64,000 nt of DNA from Streptomyces sp. V2I9 (GTDB taxonomy: Bacteria; Actinomycetota; Actinomycetes; Streptomycetales; Streptomycetaceae), in assembly GCF_030817475.1 (NCBI RefSeq), contig NZ_JAUSZJ010000002.1, positions 3,388,001-3,452,000 of the forward strand. Direction: 5' to 3'. Numbering within the stretch: the first letter of the stretch is position 1; each line of letters opens with the position of its first letter. The position numbers and the translations under genes are program-made. Shown here one piece after another: positions 15,163 to 24,260 of this stretch. The notes below the pieces were generated by a model. It was not told the origin of the DNA. It made no database searches and saw only the letters and a list, made by a program, of their open reading frames with translations.

Positions 15163-18012
15163 TCATCCCGCGCGCCGCGCCAGCGTCTGGCGGGAGCTGG
15201 TGAGCGCGGCCGCCAGCAGCCCGGCGAGCACCGGGACGACCAGGGCCAGCAGCCCGAGGGTCTCCCACGGCATCACGATCGGCGTGTAGGCCGACTGCAT
15301 CGGGTCCGCCCGCATCTCCGCCAGCGCCGCGCGCAGGTCGGTCAGGCGCAGGGCGATCGCGGGCACGAGCCCCGCCGCTGTCCCCAGCAGGACCCCGGTC
15401 GCGGCGACGACCAGACACTGGAAGCCGGACAGCGACCGGCGCAGGCCCGGCGGCGCGCCGACCGCGCTGAGCGTGGTGAGGTCGGCCTCCGCGTCGGCCT
15501 TGGACAGCCCGGTCGTGATGGCCGCCGCGCCGAGGGTCACCACCCCGGCGAAGAGGGCGAGGATCAGCAGGATCGTGTCGTCCTCGGTCCGGAGCTCCTC
15601 GTCCGAGGCCATCAGGTACGCCTTGTTCCCGGCCTGGTCGAGCGCCGCGTACGCCGCCTGGCGCTCGGCGTCCGTGGCCTCCCGGCCGAGCGTGTAGAAG
15701 CTCCCGTAGTCCTCGACGTGCAGCCCCAGCCGCTCGGCGGTCTTCCGCGGCATGACCATCCGGATGCCGGGAGTCGCCGCGTACCGGTCGGGGGCGACGT
15801 ACACCTTCAGCCGGTCCGTGGTGGTGCGGGCCTTGCCGGGGTGCCGGGCCCGGTTCTTCTCGTCCCGGGCGCTGTAGGTGTGGGTGGCCTTGAGGGTGAC
15901 CTCGCCGTTCTTGGCGTACGCCGAGTTCAGCAGGACGGGCATGCCCGCCTCCAGGGCCTTCGCTGCCGCCGGGTCGTCGAGCTTCACGTACGTGCGGAGA
16001 ACGTCCACGCCCCCGATGACGATCTTGTGATCGTCGGTGCCGAACGCGACCATCGTGTAGTTCTCGTCCATGCAGGCCGGGGAGTTCATCACGCGCTTGT
16101 GCTCGTCGGCCGAGAGCCGCAGGGCGAGTTCCTCGGCTCCCTTGCCCTTCAGCGGGCAGCTGTGGCCCTTTCCCGTGGGCTTGACGAGCTGAAGCTCGCC
16201 GCAGCCGTTCTCCTCCTGGTGATGGACCGAGCAGTCGCTGCCGGCCCAGACCCGGCCGAAATCGGCGGCCCCGCCGCTGACCGGGTAGTTCTGCTCGACG
16301 GCCGCGCGGGAGCGGGGCAGGTCGGCGCCGATGTCGGACGCCGACAGAGCGAGGGTGCCCGGGGTCATGTTCGGCACGTAGTCGTACGCCTGCTCGGCGG
16401 CGCTGCTGCTGGTGTACGTGGCGATGGCGACGCTGCCCGCGACGGCCGCCATCACGGCGGCGACGGCGGGAGCGGTGCGCCCACGGTTGCGGGCCGCGTC
16501 GCGCAGGGCGATCCGGGGGGTCAGCGGAAGCCTCCGGCCGAGCCGTCCGAGGAGGCCGACGATCACCGGGATGCAGCCGAGCACACCGAGTTCGGCCAGG
16601 ACGGAGCCACCGGCGACGAAGGCGGTGTCGCCCGCCACCCCGCCGTACACCGCGACGGTGACGCCGGCCGTGAGCGCGATGGCGCCGATGACGGGCAGCA
16701 CGCGGGAGCCGCGCCGGGTGCCGCGCCGACCGGTGAGCGATTCCAGGACCGACTGGCGGCCCGCGACGATCGCCGGGGCGAGCGCGGCGAGGACGCCGGT
16801 GACCAGGCCGAGCACGGCGATGCCGAGGATCTCCCAGGGCCGTACGGTCAGTTCGCCGAAACGGCTGCCCGTGTAGTCCTCGATCACCGGGTGGAACAGC
16901 GCGGTCAGGCCGAATCCGGCGACCACTCCGGCGACCGCGCCGACCCCGCCGAGCACCGCGCCGCCGGCGAGCACCATGGACCGGACCTGGCCCCGGCTGC
17001 CGCCGCACGAGCCGACGAGGCCCAGTTGGCGGCGCGAGCGCCGGGCGCCCACGGCGAACGCCGGGCCGGCCAGCAGCACGATCTCCAGGACGGCCATGGC
17101 GGCCACCGTCAGGACCGCCGCGGTCGTCTCCACCTCGGTGGAGTACCCGCTGCTCATCGCGGACATGGGGACCTCGGAGTCCGGCGGCGGGTCCAGGGCG
17201 ACCTGGCGGGACGTGACCACCACACCCCTCTCGTTGGCCGCGAGGATGTCCTGCCAGGTCACACCCGCTCCCGCGGGCCCCTTCACCAGCCACAGCGGGT
17301 CGCTCGGCTGGGGTGGCAGGACGGCCTTGTCGCGGTCGGCGGTCCTCTGCCACGGGGCGATGACCGAGCCGGGGAGCGCGTAGAGGGATTCGGCCCGCAG
17401 ATCGGCGGGGAGTTCGACCGTGCCGGTGAGGGTGTAGGTCTGCTCGGGACCGCGCACGGTGACGGTGTCGCCGAGGGACAGTCCGGCCGCTTCGGCGAAG
17501 GCCGTGGTCGCGGCGATCTCGTCACGCTTGCGCGGGAAGGCCCCGTCGGTCAGCTCGATCCGGCCGCGCACCAGCGGGTCGGAGACGGACAGTTCGCTGA
17601 TCTCGGTGTCGGCGATGCCGTGCCGGGTGGTCACCGACGCGGGCACGCTGCGCTCGGTCAGGTAGCGGGAGCCCTCGGGGAGGGCGGCCTTCACGTCGAC
17701 CGGCTTCGCCTGCACCTCGGGGGACGGGTCGGGTGTGCCCGGAGGGGTGCCCCAGTTGACGCCGTCGGGCATCTGCTGGAGTTTCACCGGGCCCATGCCC
17801 GTGGACCTGAACCGGGCGTCGGCCGATCCCAGCTCCGCCGTCAGCTCCTCGGCCCGGGTCGGCAGGGCGCTGCGGTAGGTGAGGTCGGCGGCGGTGACGC
17901 CGAGGACCGGGAGGGCGATCATCGCGACGACCAGGGCGCTGCGGCCCTTGGCTCGTACGGCGTCGCGTCGGGCTGTGCGGAAGGCGGCGCGCCAGCCGGA
18001 GAGGACGCTCAC
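15163..18012 (-). CDS. FtsX/MacB-type ABC transporter permease
   Basis: The 949-residue permease begins with a short cytoplasmic part and a first helix (ALVVAMIALPVLGVTAADL). A large extracytoplasmic domain precedes a first group of FtsX helices. A second extracytoplasmic domain with several Cys residues precedes a final set of three helices ending in TLGLLALVVPVLAGLLAAAL. This duplicated FtsX layout is typical of exporters that move lipids, peptides or antibiotics. The GTG start at 18012 overlaps the ATPase stop by 4 nt, so the two are coupled. The PadR gene upstream suggests drug- or envelope-stress induction. The substrate is unknown. Confidence 0.85.
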   Translation of the reverse strand: MSVLSGWRAAFRTARRDAVRAKGRSALVVAMIALPVLGVTAADLTYRSALPTRAEELTAELGSADARFRSTGMGPVKLQQMPDGVNWGTPPGTPDPSPEVQAKPVDVKAALPEGSRYLTERSVPASVTTRHGIADTEISELSVSDPLVRGRIELTDGAFPRKRDEIAATTAFAEAAGLSLGDTVTVRGPEQTYTLTGTVELPADLRAESLYALPGSVIAPWQRTADRDKAVLPPQPSDPLWLVKGPAGAGVTWQDILAANERGVVVTSRQVALDPPPDSEVPMSAMSSGYSTEVETTAAVLTVAAMAVLEIVLLAGPAFAVGARRSRRQLGLVGSCGGSRGQVRSMVLAGGAVLGGVGAVAGVVAGFGLTALFHPVIEDYTGSRFGELTVRPWEILGIAVLGLVTGVLAALAPAIVAGRQSVLESLTGRRGTRRGSRVLPVIGAIALTAGVTVAVYGGVAGDTAFVAGGSVLAELGVLGCIPVIVGLLGRLGRRLPLTPRIALRDAARNRGRTAPAVAAVMAAVAGSVAIATYTSSSAAEQAYDYVPNMTPGTLALSASDIGADLPRSRAAVEQNYPVSGGAADFGRVWAGSDCSVHHQEENGCGELQLVKPTGKGHSCPLKGKGAEELALRLSADEHKRVMNSPACMDENYTMVAFGTDDHKIVIGGVDVLRTYVKLDDPAAAKALEAGMPVLLNSAYAKNGEVTLKATHTYSARDEKNRARHPGKARTTTDRLKVYVAPDRYAATPGIRMVMPRKTAERLGLHVEDYGSFYTLGREATDAERQAAYAALDQAGNKAYLMASDEELRTEDDTILLILALFAGVVTLGAAAITTGLSKADAEADLTTLSAVGAPPGLRRSLSGFQCLVVAATGVLLGTAAGLVPAIALRLTDLRAALAEMRADPMQSAYTPIVMPWETLGLLALVVPVLAGLLAAALTSSRQTLARRAG

Positions 18013-18788
18013 CTGGCGGCCTCGGTGGTGGTGGGGAGCAGCGAGTCCGCTCCGGTGGTCAGTGTCTGGTCGACGATCGAGCCGTCGCGGAGGAACACGA
18101 CCCGGTCGGCCCAGGCCGCGTACCGGGGTTCGTGGGTCACCATGACGGCGGCCGCTCCCTGGTCGCAGCGGGTGCGCAGGAGGGCGAGGACGGTCTCGCC
18201 GGTCTCGGAGTCGAGCGCTCCGGTGGGCTCGTCGGCGAGCACGAGGCGGCGGTCCCCGACGAGGGCGCGGGCGATGGCGACGCGCTGCTGCTGGCCGCCG
18301 GACATCTCGTCGGGGAAGCGGTCGGCGATCTCCTCCAGCCTCATCTCGGCGAGCGCGGCGAGCGCCTCCTTGCGGGCCTTGCGCACCGGGACGCCGTCGA
18401 GTTCGCGGGGCAGTGCGATGTTCTCGGCGGCGGTCAGGGCCGGGATGAGGTTGTAGTCCTGGAAGACGTAGCCGACGCTGCGGCGGCGCAGGGCGGCCAT
18501 CCCCTTGGGTCCGAGGGCGGCGATGTCCTGCCCCTCGATGACCACCTGGCCGCTGGTGGCGGTGTCGAGGCCGCCGGCCAGGGTCAGCAGGGTGGACTTG
18601 CCGGAGCCGGAGGGTCCCATGACGGCGACCAGTTCGCCCGCGTGCACGGAGAGCTGGATGCCGCGCAGGGCGTGCACCTCGGCGACGCCGGAGCCATGGG
18701 TACGGGTCAGCGCCCGCAGTTCGAGTACGGGGCTGCCGCCGGGCGTCCCGGAGGACGGCGGGGGCGGCGGTGTGGCGGACGAAGACAT
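18009..18788 (-). CDS. ABC transporter ATP-binding protein (LolD/MacB class)
   Basis: The 259-residue ATPase shows Walker A GPSGSGKST, the signature MSGGQQQRVAIARAL, Walker B RLVLADEPTGALDSETG and the H-loop VTHEPR. These belong to the LolD/MacB group that partners FtsX-type permeases. About 20 Pro/Ser-rich residues precede the domain. It is translationally coupled to the permease gene and lies 211 nt downstream of the PadR gene on the same strand. A run of short repeats fills the space between them. Confidence 0.92.
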   Translation of the reverse strand: MSSSATPPPPPSSGTPGGSPVLELRALTRTHGSGVAEVHALRGIQLSVHAGELVAVMGPSGSGKSTLLTLAGGLDTATSGQVVIEGQDIAALGPKGMAALRRRSVGYVFQDYNLIPALTAAENIALPRELDGVPVRKARKEALAALAEMRLEEIADRFPDEMSGGQQQRVAIARALVGDRRLVLADEPTGALDSETGETVLALLRTRCDQGAAAVMVTHEPRYAAWADRVVFLRDGSIVDQTLTTGADSLLPTTTEAAR

Positions 18789-18872
18789 GGTGGGAGGTCC
18801 CCCCTGGGAACGGCGTGGTCGGGTGTGGGCGGCGCCGGGGTCCGTGGTGCCGCACGGGCCGCTCGTACGGCA

Positions 18873-18965
18873 CCGGGCCGGTCGCTACGGCACCGGCGGA
18901 CGGCACGGGCACACGGCGTCGGTGTACGGCACGGGGCACACGGCACCGGCATCGGTGTACGGCAG
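18873..18965. repeat. Degenerate direct repeats in padR-ABC spacer
   Basis: The core ACGGCA occurs about six times in 93 bp, mostly within TACGGCAC or GACGGCAC, and TCGGTGTACGGCA occurs twice. The run lies in the non-coding spacer before the ABC ATPase gene. Function is unknown. Confidence 0.6.
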
Positions 18966-18999
18966 GGGTGCCGGGCCGTACGGGACGGAGGCGTCGGGG

Positions 19000-19611
19000 T
19001 CAGCGCCGGGAACGGGTCCGGCCGGACAGGGCGCGGGTGGCGGCGGGGCCGGGCTCGGGTGTGGGCTCGGTGGCGGCGGCCTCGGCGAGGCGGACGAGGC
19101 GGGACTCGCAGTGGTCGAGCCAGCGGGCCTCGGCCTCCGCCTGGAAGATCAGCTGTTCCACGACGAGCAGCCAGGCGACCTCGTCACGGTTGGCCGGGAC
19201 GTCGGCCAGGGCGCGGGCCTTGAGCCGGGTGTAGTCCTGCATGGCCTTGAGCGTGTGATGGCGCTGGGACTGGATGACCTCACGGATGTCGACCTCCGGC
19301 GCCCCCACGGCCATGGCCAGCTTGATGGCCAGCTCGTCACGGGGCGGACTGGTGCGGTCCACGGGGGTCTCGAACCAGGTGCGCAGTTCGGTCCGGCCCG
19401 CGTCGGTGATCACGTAGAGGTCGTGGCCGGCGTCGTCCGCGCCGTCCTGGACGACCATGCCGTCGCGCTCCAGGCGGCTGAGCGTCGTATAGACCTGGCC
19501 GACGTTCAGGGGCCAGGTGGAGCCGGTGCGCGACTCGAACTCGGTGCGGAGCCGGGACCCGTAACGAGGGCCCCGTTCCAGCAGGGCCAGAAGGCCGTGG
19601 CGAATGGACAT
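19000..19611 (-). CDS. PadR-family transcriptional regulator
   Basis: The 203-residue protein has the PadR winged helix at the N-terminus (SIRHGLLALLERGPRYGSRL and NVGQVYTTLSRLERDGMV). A helical C-terminal Vir-like dimerisation domain follows, then a short Pro/Arg tail. PadR proteins often repress drug-efflux genes and lose DNA affinity when they bind the drug. The ABC exporter genes lie just downstream on the same strand and are the likely target. Tandem ATAC/GTAT palindromes overlap its start, so it probably regulates itself. Confidence 0.9.
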   Translation of the reverse strand: MSIRHGLLALLERGPRYGSRLRTEFESRTGSTWPLNVGQVYTTLSRLERDGMVVQDGADDAGHDLYVITDAGRTELRTWFETPVDRTSPPRDELAIKLAMAVGAPEVDIREVIQSQRHHTLKAMQDYTRLKARALADVPANRDEVAWLLVVEQLIFQAEAEARWLDHCESRLVRLAEAAATEPTPEPGPAATRALSGRTRSRR

Positions 19612-19633
19612 ACTGAGTATGTATACCGAGTAT
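19610..19633. promoter_or_regulatory. Tandem PadR-type operators over padR start
   Basis: ATACTGAGTAT (19610-19620) and ATACCGAGTAT (19623-19633) are two copies of the palindrome ATAC-N3-GTAT set 13 bp apart. They overlap the padR start codon and its probable -10 region. Confidence 0.7.
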
Positions 19634-19711
19634 GCTCATCCTGGCAAATGTCGCCGGGATCGGTGACGCGGCTGTGACGAGCCGGGCAGCCGGGCCTTCC
19701 GCTCGCGGGGG

Positions 19712-20431
19712 TCAGTTCGCCCGGCGCAGACGGAACGCGAGGAAGCCGATCCCCATCCCGACCAGAGCGATGCCCGTGCCGAGCGAGACCTGCTGCACCC
19801 GCCGCAGGGACGCGGCGTCCAGCGCGCGGGCGGCGGCGCGCTGCGCCGGGTCGGTGAAGGCGTCGGGCGGCGGGGTGGAGACGGGCAGATCGACGGGGTC
19901 GACACGGCTCTCGCCGGACTGCTCCTCCCCGACCGGTGGCTCGGCCGCCGCAGGTTCCCACGGCGGGAGCGACCGTCCGGGACGCGCCTTGCCGGCCCCG
20001 GCCTCGCGCCCGGCCAGCGGGGCGGTCGATCCGGAGACCTCGGGGGAGGCGGAAGGGGATGGGGACGTTCCGGGCGCGTCGACACCGGGCGCGCCGTGCC
20101 CGCTCGCCGTGGAGGACGGCACGGGCCGCTCCCCCGGTGATCCGGCGAACGGGACGCCGGAGGGCAGGGGCAGATCGGGCAGGGGCAGGCCGGAGGGGTG
20201 TGCCGCGGGGGAGCCGGAGCTCGTGCGGGCGGGTCGTGACGCGCCCGATGCGGGCGGTGCGGCGGACGCGGCGGGACGCGACGCCTCGGGGGCCGACGCG
20301 GTGAGGGGCGGGCCGTCCGGCGGCGGCGAACCGTGGGCGGAGCCGCCCAGCGGCCCCAGCGCCGCTCCGGCCGCCGCCAGCAGATAGACCGCACACCTCG
20401 ACGACCATGAGGCCGGCTGTCCTGGAGCCAT
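19712..20431 (-). CDS. Secreted Pro/Ser-rich protein with C-terminal membrane anchor
   Basis: I do not recognise a named family. The 239-residue product starts with a signal-like segment (CAVYLLAAAGAALGPLGGSAHG). It continues as a low-complexity Pro/Ser/Ala/Gly stretch of about 140 residues, then a short helix-prone section (PAQRAAARALDAASLRRVQQ), and ends in one transmembrane helix with a basic tail (GIALVGMGIGFLAFRLRRAN). This layout suggests a surface protein spanning the cell wall and held in the membrane at its C-terminus. There is no LPXTG sortase motif. It lies upstream of padR on the same strand but has its own spacing. Confidence 0.75.
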   Translation of the reverse strand: MAPGQPASWSSRCAVYLLAAAGAALGPLGGSAHGSPPPDGPPLTASAPEASRPAASAAPPASGASRPARTSSGSPAAHPSGLPLPDLPLPSGVPFAGSPGERPVPSSTASGHGAPGVDAPGTSPSPSASPEVSGSTAPLAGREAGAGKARPGRSLPPWEPAAAEPPVGEEQSGESRVDPVDLPVSTPPPDAFTDPAQRAAARALDAASLRRVQQVSLGTGIALVGMGIGFLAFRLRRAN

Positions 20432-20561
20432 GGGATCAGCGTCACACGGGCCACTTCATCCGGCATCCCGGATGTGCGATCCGGACATACCCGGCTGGTC
20501 AGCGGTCGCTCATGGGTGACGAGACGGACTCCGGGGCCCCGAAACGATCAGCTTCGGACAC

Positions 20562-20585
20562 GGGCGGTCGGCTTCCCGACCGTCG
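20562..20585 (-). terminator. Possible hairpin after PASTA kinase gene
   Basis: GGTCGG and CCGACC (extended by C-G and wobble pairs) enclose CTTC. A second, longer-range pair, CCCGAAACG (20538-20546) and CGTTTCGGG (20595-20603), surrounds it. It lies about 70 nt past the kinase stop. Confidence 0.5.
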
Positions 20586-20657
20586 GCCCACGAGCGTTTC
20601 GGGAGCTCCGCGCCGACGCCTCGGAGCGGTGTCCCCGCCGTCGGTTCAGGAGGGGTT

Positions 20658-22289
20658 TCAGGAGGGCTTACCGGTGGAGACCTTCAGCTCGAAGTGGGCG
20701 CCGCGCTCGGGGACCGCCGCACCGGAGGACGGGAACTGTCCGACGACCTGGCCGTCCGCGTACGTGTTGCCCGGCTCCGCGATCTCCTTGATCGTCCAGC
20801 CCGCGGCGGCCGCACATGCCTTCGCCGAGAGGATGTCCTTGTAGATGAAGTTGGGCGCGCGGACCTTCTGCGGGTCGTTGGAGTCCTCGGAGGCGTTCGA
20901 GCAGTCCGTGTCGTCCATCGTCCGGTTGCGCTCCGGCGGGCGGTAGCCCTCCACCTGCTCCGTGGTGCCCGGGTCGCCGTCCTTGCCCGCCTCGTCGTCC
21001 TTGCCCCCCTGGAGGGCGATCGCGGTGATCAGGCCGCCGATCGCCAGCAGCGCCACGACGATCGAACCGACGACGACCGGCATGTTCCGCTTCGGCCCGC
21101 CGCGGCCGGTGGTGCCCACGGACGTCGAGTGCTGCGGGCTGACCGCGTACGGCGGCGGCGTCGGGTGGGAGAGCGGGCCCGCGGTCCGGTACCCCTGGCC
21201 CGCCTGCGGATAGCCGTAGCTGGGCGTGGGCGCGGGGGTCGGCTGCCCGTACGGTCCGGGCTGCTGCGGGTGCGGCTGGTACGGCGTCTGGACGCCGTGG
21301 GGGGCCGGGACGCTCTGGTCGACGGGCGGGAACACCGCCGAGCCGACGCCGGAGCCGCTGTTGGCGGGACCGCCGCCGGCCACGATCACCGGGGCGCCGG
21401 TCTGGCCGCCGGAGGCGTTCAGCACACGGGCGATCTCGTCGCGCATCGCGGCGGCGCTGGGGAAGCGCTCGTTCGGGTTCTTCTTGAGCGCGCGGGCGAC
21501 GAGGGCGTCCATCGCCGGGGTCACCGACCGGTTGATGCTGGAGGGCGCGACCGGCTCCTCCTGCACGTGCGCGTACGCGATGGCCAGCGGCGAGTCCGCG
21601 TCGAACGGGATGCGGCCGGTGAGCAGCTGGAAGAGCATGATGCCGACCGAATACAGGTCGGACCGGGCGTCGACCCCCCGGCCGAGCGCCTGCTCGGGGG
21701 AGAGGTACTGGGGGGTGCCGACGACCATGCCGGTCTGCGTCATCGAGGTGACGCCGGACTGCATGGCGCGGGCGATGCCGAAGTCCATGACCTTGACCAC
21801 ACCGCGCTTGGTCATCATCACGTTGCCGGGCTTGATGTCGCGGTGGACCAGGCCCATCTCGTGGCTGGTCTCCAGCGCGGCGAGCACGTCCGCCGTCACC
21901 TTGAGCGCCTTGTCGGCGGGCATCGCGCCGTGGTCGCGGATGTCCGCGGCCAGCACCGAGCCGAGCGGCTGCCCCTCGACGTACTCCATGACGATGTACG
22001 GCATCAGCGCACCGCCGAGCTCGTCCTCGCCGGTGTCGAAGACGGAGACGATGTTGGTGTGCTGGAGCTTGGCGACGGCCTGTGCCTCACGCCGGAACCG
22101 CTCGCGGAAGGACTGCTCGCGGCCCAGTTCGGTGTGCAGGGTCTTGATCGCGACCTGGCGGTCCAGCGCGGAGTCGTAGGCCAGGTATACGGACGCCATC
22201 CCGCCTTCGCCGAGCAGGTCCCGCAGTTGGTAGCGGCCGCCCGCCACGGCTCCGCCCGCGTAGCGGCCCTGTGCGCCGTCCTGGCTCAT
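20658..22289 (-). CDS. PASTA-containing Ser/Thr protein kinase
   Basis: The 543-residue kinase has a Hanks-type domain at about residues 20-285, with GEGGMASVY, the ATP lysine in VAIKTL, the catalytic loop HRDIKPGNV and DFGIAR. A Pro/Gln/Tyr-rich linker leads to one transmembrane helix (PVVVGSIVVALLAIGGLITA). The C-terminal extracellular part holds a single PASTA-like repeat (VRAPNFIYKDILSAKACAAA), a module that senses peptidoglycan or beta-lactams in PknB and PrkC. The ATG at 22289 has AGGGGG 9 nt upstream; the ATG at 22298 abuts that site. It is divergent from a second kinase. Confidence 0.88.
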   Translation of the reverse strand: MSQDGAQGRYAGGAVAGGRYQLRDLLGEGGMASVYLAYDSALDRQVAIKTLHTELGREQSFRERFRREAQAVAKLQHTNIVSVFDTGEDELGGALMPYIVMEYVEGQPLGSVLAADIRDHGAMPADKALKVTADVLAALETSHEMGLVHRDIKPGNVMMTKRGVVKVMDFGIARAMQSGVTSMTQTGMVVGTPQYLSPEQALGRGVDARSDLYSVGIMLFQLLTGRIPFDADSPLAIAYAHVQEEPVAPSSINRSVTPAMDALVARALKKNPNERFPSAAAMRDEIARVLNASGGQTGAPVIVAGGGPANSGSGVGSAVFPPVDQSVPAPHGVQTPYQPHPQQPGPYGQPTPAPTPSYGYPQAGQGYRTAGPLSHPTPPPYAVSPQHSTSVGTTGRGGPKRNMPVVVGSIVVALLAIGGLITAIALQGGKDDEAGKDGDPGTTEQVEGYRPPERNRTMDDTDCSNASEDSNDPQKVRAPNFIYKDILSAKACAAAAGWTIKEIAEPGNTYADGQVVGQFPSSGAAVPERGAHFELKVSTGKPS

Positions 22290-22627
22290 GACTTGCATCC
22301 CCCTCGCCGGCGCGCGGTCGCACGCGGTGTTTCTGTAGGACGTGATTGCGTGCGACGCGGTTCCGTACAACGCGATTACGCGCCAAGTCTGCCGCAGGGG
22401 TCCGACACGTCAAGCCGGGTGCCCGTTCCGTGACCCTACGCACGGGAAGCGTCTCGGAAGCGTTACAGGAAACGCCGACAATTCACCGGGAGGACGCGCC
22501 GGGGCGGGCAGATGATCCTGCCGGAGCGGAACCGGGGTGTCCGCGGAAGCCTGTAGCGTGACGTGGCAATGCAGCAAGGCACCGTGAGAACCCGCGGACG
22601 CGCGGACAGATACGACGGCGAGGACTG
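22290..22627. other. Divergent promoter region of the two kinase genes
   Basis: This 338-nt stretch has no gene. It contains an imperfect direct repeat with a 30-bp period (22327-22354 and 22357-22384, about 19 of 28 bases shared, both with GATTRCG). No further operator is obvious. Confidence 0.6.
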
Positions 22628-24223
22628 ATGGCACCCGATTCCGAAGCAAACGGCGGCGGAGTTTCGGATGGCACCGACTCCTGGGGCGTCGGCGGCGTCG
22701 TCGGTGACGGACGTTACCGGATGACCCACCGGCTCGGCCGGGGCGGCATGGCGGAGGTCTACGCGGCGGAGGACGTCCGGCTCGGACGGACCGTCGCGGT
22801 GAAACTTCTCCGTTCCGACCTGGCCGAGGACCCGGTCTCCAAGGCGCGGTTCACCCGCGAAGCACAGTCCGTCGCGGGCCTCAACCACCACGCGATCGTC
22901 GCCGTGTACGACTCCGGCGAGGACGTCGTGGGCGGCCAGACCGTCCCCTACATCGTGATGGAGCTGGTCGAGGGGCGCACCATCCGCGACCTGCTCCTGA
23001 CCGCCGAGGCCCCGCCGCCCGAGCAGGCGCTGATCATCGTCTCGGGGGTGCTGGAGGCCCTCGCGTACTCGCACCAGCACGGCATCGTGCACCGCGACAT
23101 CAAGCCCGCCAACGTGATCATCACGGACTCCGGCGCGGTCAAGGTGATGGACTTCGGCATCGCCCGCGCGCTGCACGGCGCGCAGTCGACGATGACCCAG
23201 ACCGGCATGGTCATGGGCACGCCGCAGTACCTCTCCCCCGAGCAGGCGCTCGGCAAGGCCGTCGACCACCGTTCCGACCTCTACGCCACGGGCTGTCTGC
23301 TCTACGAGCTGCTGGCGCTGCGTCCCCCGTTCACCGGCGAGACCCCGCTCTCGGTGGTCTACCAGCACGTCCAGGACATCCCGGTGCCGCCGTCCGAGGT
23401 CTCGGACGTGGTGCCGCCGGAGCTGGACGGCATGGTGATGCGCTCGCTCGCCAAGGACCCGGACGACCGGTTCCAGAGCGCCGAGGAGATGCGCGGCCTC
23501 ATCCAGTACAGCCTGCAGATGCTCCAGGTGCAGGGCGGCCACACGGGCACCTGGAACACCGGGCCGGTCGCGCTGCACGAGGGCGGTCAGACCCCGGCGC
23601 ACGGAATGACCGGCTCCACCCGTGCGATGGGTGCGGGCCACCCGATGCACGGGGACACCTCGCAGGGACCGATCCTTCCTCCGTACAACCCGGACGACGG
23701 GGGGTACGACGGCGGACAGCGGCGGTCCGGCGGGCGCGGCAAGATGTGGCTCTTCGTCCTGCTCGCGCTGATCGCGATCGGGGCGGGGGTCGCTTTCGCC
23801 GTCAACGCCGCGCAGGACAGCGGGGGCAAGAAGGGCCCGGTCACGCCGTCCACCTCGGTCAGCCAGTCCAAGGAGGAGCCCTCGGAGGAGCCGTCCGAGG
23901 AGGAGAGCGACGAGCCGACGGAGCCGGACACCTCCAGCGGCGGCCAGACGCAGCCGAACCCTCCGCCGTACACCCCGGACCCGACCCCGACCCGGCCGAC
24001 GTTCTCCCCGGACCCGACCCAGACCGGCACGGATCCGGGTACGTCGGACGGCAGCGCCAACGAGGGCGGCAGCGGCGAGCCCAGCGGTGAGCCCAGCGAC
24101 CCGGCCACCGATCCCGGCACACCGGGTGGCGCCGGGGACGACGGCGGCGCCGGCGGCGAGGACGACGGCGGTACGGGGACCACCCCCGGCGGCGACGTGT
24201 CGGCCGGCGGCACCACGCCGTAA
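22628..24223 (+). CDS. Membrane Ser/Thr protein kinase without PASTA repeats
   Basis: The 531-residue kinase has a Hanks domain at about residues 29-290: GRGGMAEVY, VAVKLL, HRDIKPANV and DFGIAR. A Gly-rich linker and a single helix (MWLFVLLALIAIGAGVAFAV) follow. The extracellular tail of about 135 residues is rich in Glu, Ser, Pro, Thr and Gly and has no recognisable fold, so the sensed signal is unknown. GAGGAC precedes the ATG by a few bases. It shares strong kinase-domain similarity with the divergent gene at 20658, which suggests an ancestral duplication with different sensor ends. Confidence 0.88.
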   Translation: MAPDSEANGGGVSDGTDSWGVGGVVGDGRYRMTHRLGRGGMAEVYAAEDVRLGRTVAVKLLRSDLAEDPVSKARFTREAQSVAGLNHHAIVAVYDSGEDVVGGQTVPYIVMELVEGRTIRDLLLTAEAPPPEQALIIVSGVLEALAYSHQHGIVHRDIKPANVIITDSGAVKVMDFGIARALHGAQSTMTQTGMVMGTPQYLSPEQALGKAVDHRSDLYATGCLLYELLALRPPFTGETPLSVVYQHVQDIPVPPSEVSDVVPPELDGMVMRSLAKDPDDRFQSAEEMRGLIQYSLQMLQVQGGHTGTWNTGPVALHEGGQTPAHGMTGSTRAMGAGHPMHGDTSQGPILPPYNPDDGGYDGGQRRSGGRGKMWLFVLLALIAIGAGVAFAVNAAQDSGGKKGPVTPSTSVSQSKEEPSEEPSEEESDEPTEPDTSSGGQTQPNPPPYTPDPTPTRPTFSPDPTQTGTDPGTSDGSANEGGSGEPSGEPSDPATDPGTPGGAGDDGGAGGEDDGGTGTTPGGDVSAGGTTP

Positions 24224-24260
24224 CAACTCCGACGGCACCCCAGTTCTGCCGCACCGCGCT

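Noticed and set aside
15046-18456. A 1136-residue open frame opposite the ABC permease and ATPase genes
   Set aside because: It is a high-G+C antisense shadow. The minus-strand genes have Walker and FtsX signatures and coupled overlaps, whereas this product is a low-complexity Arg/Gly/Ala string.
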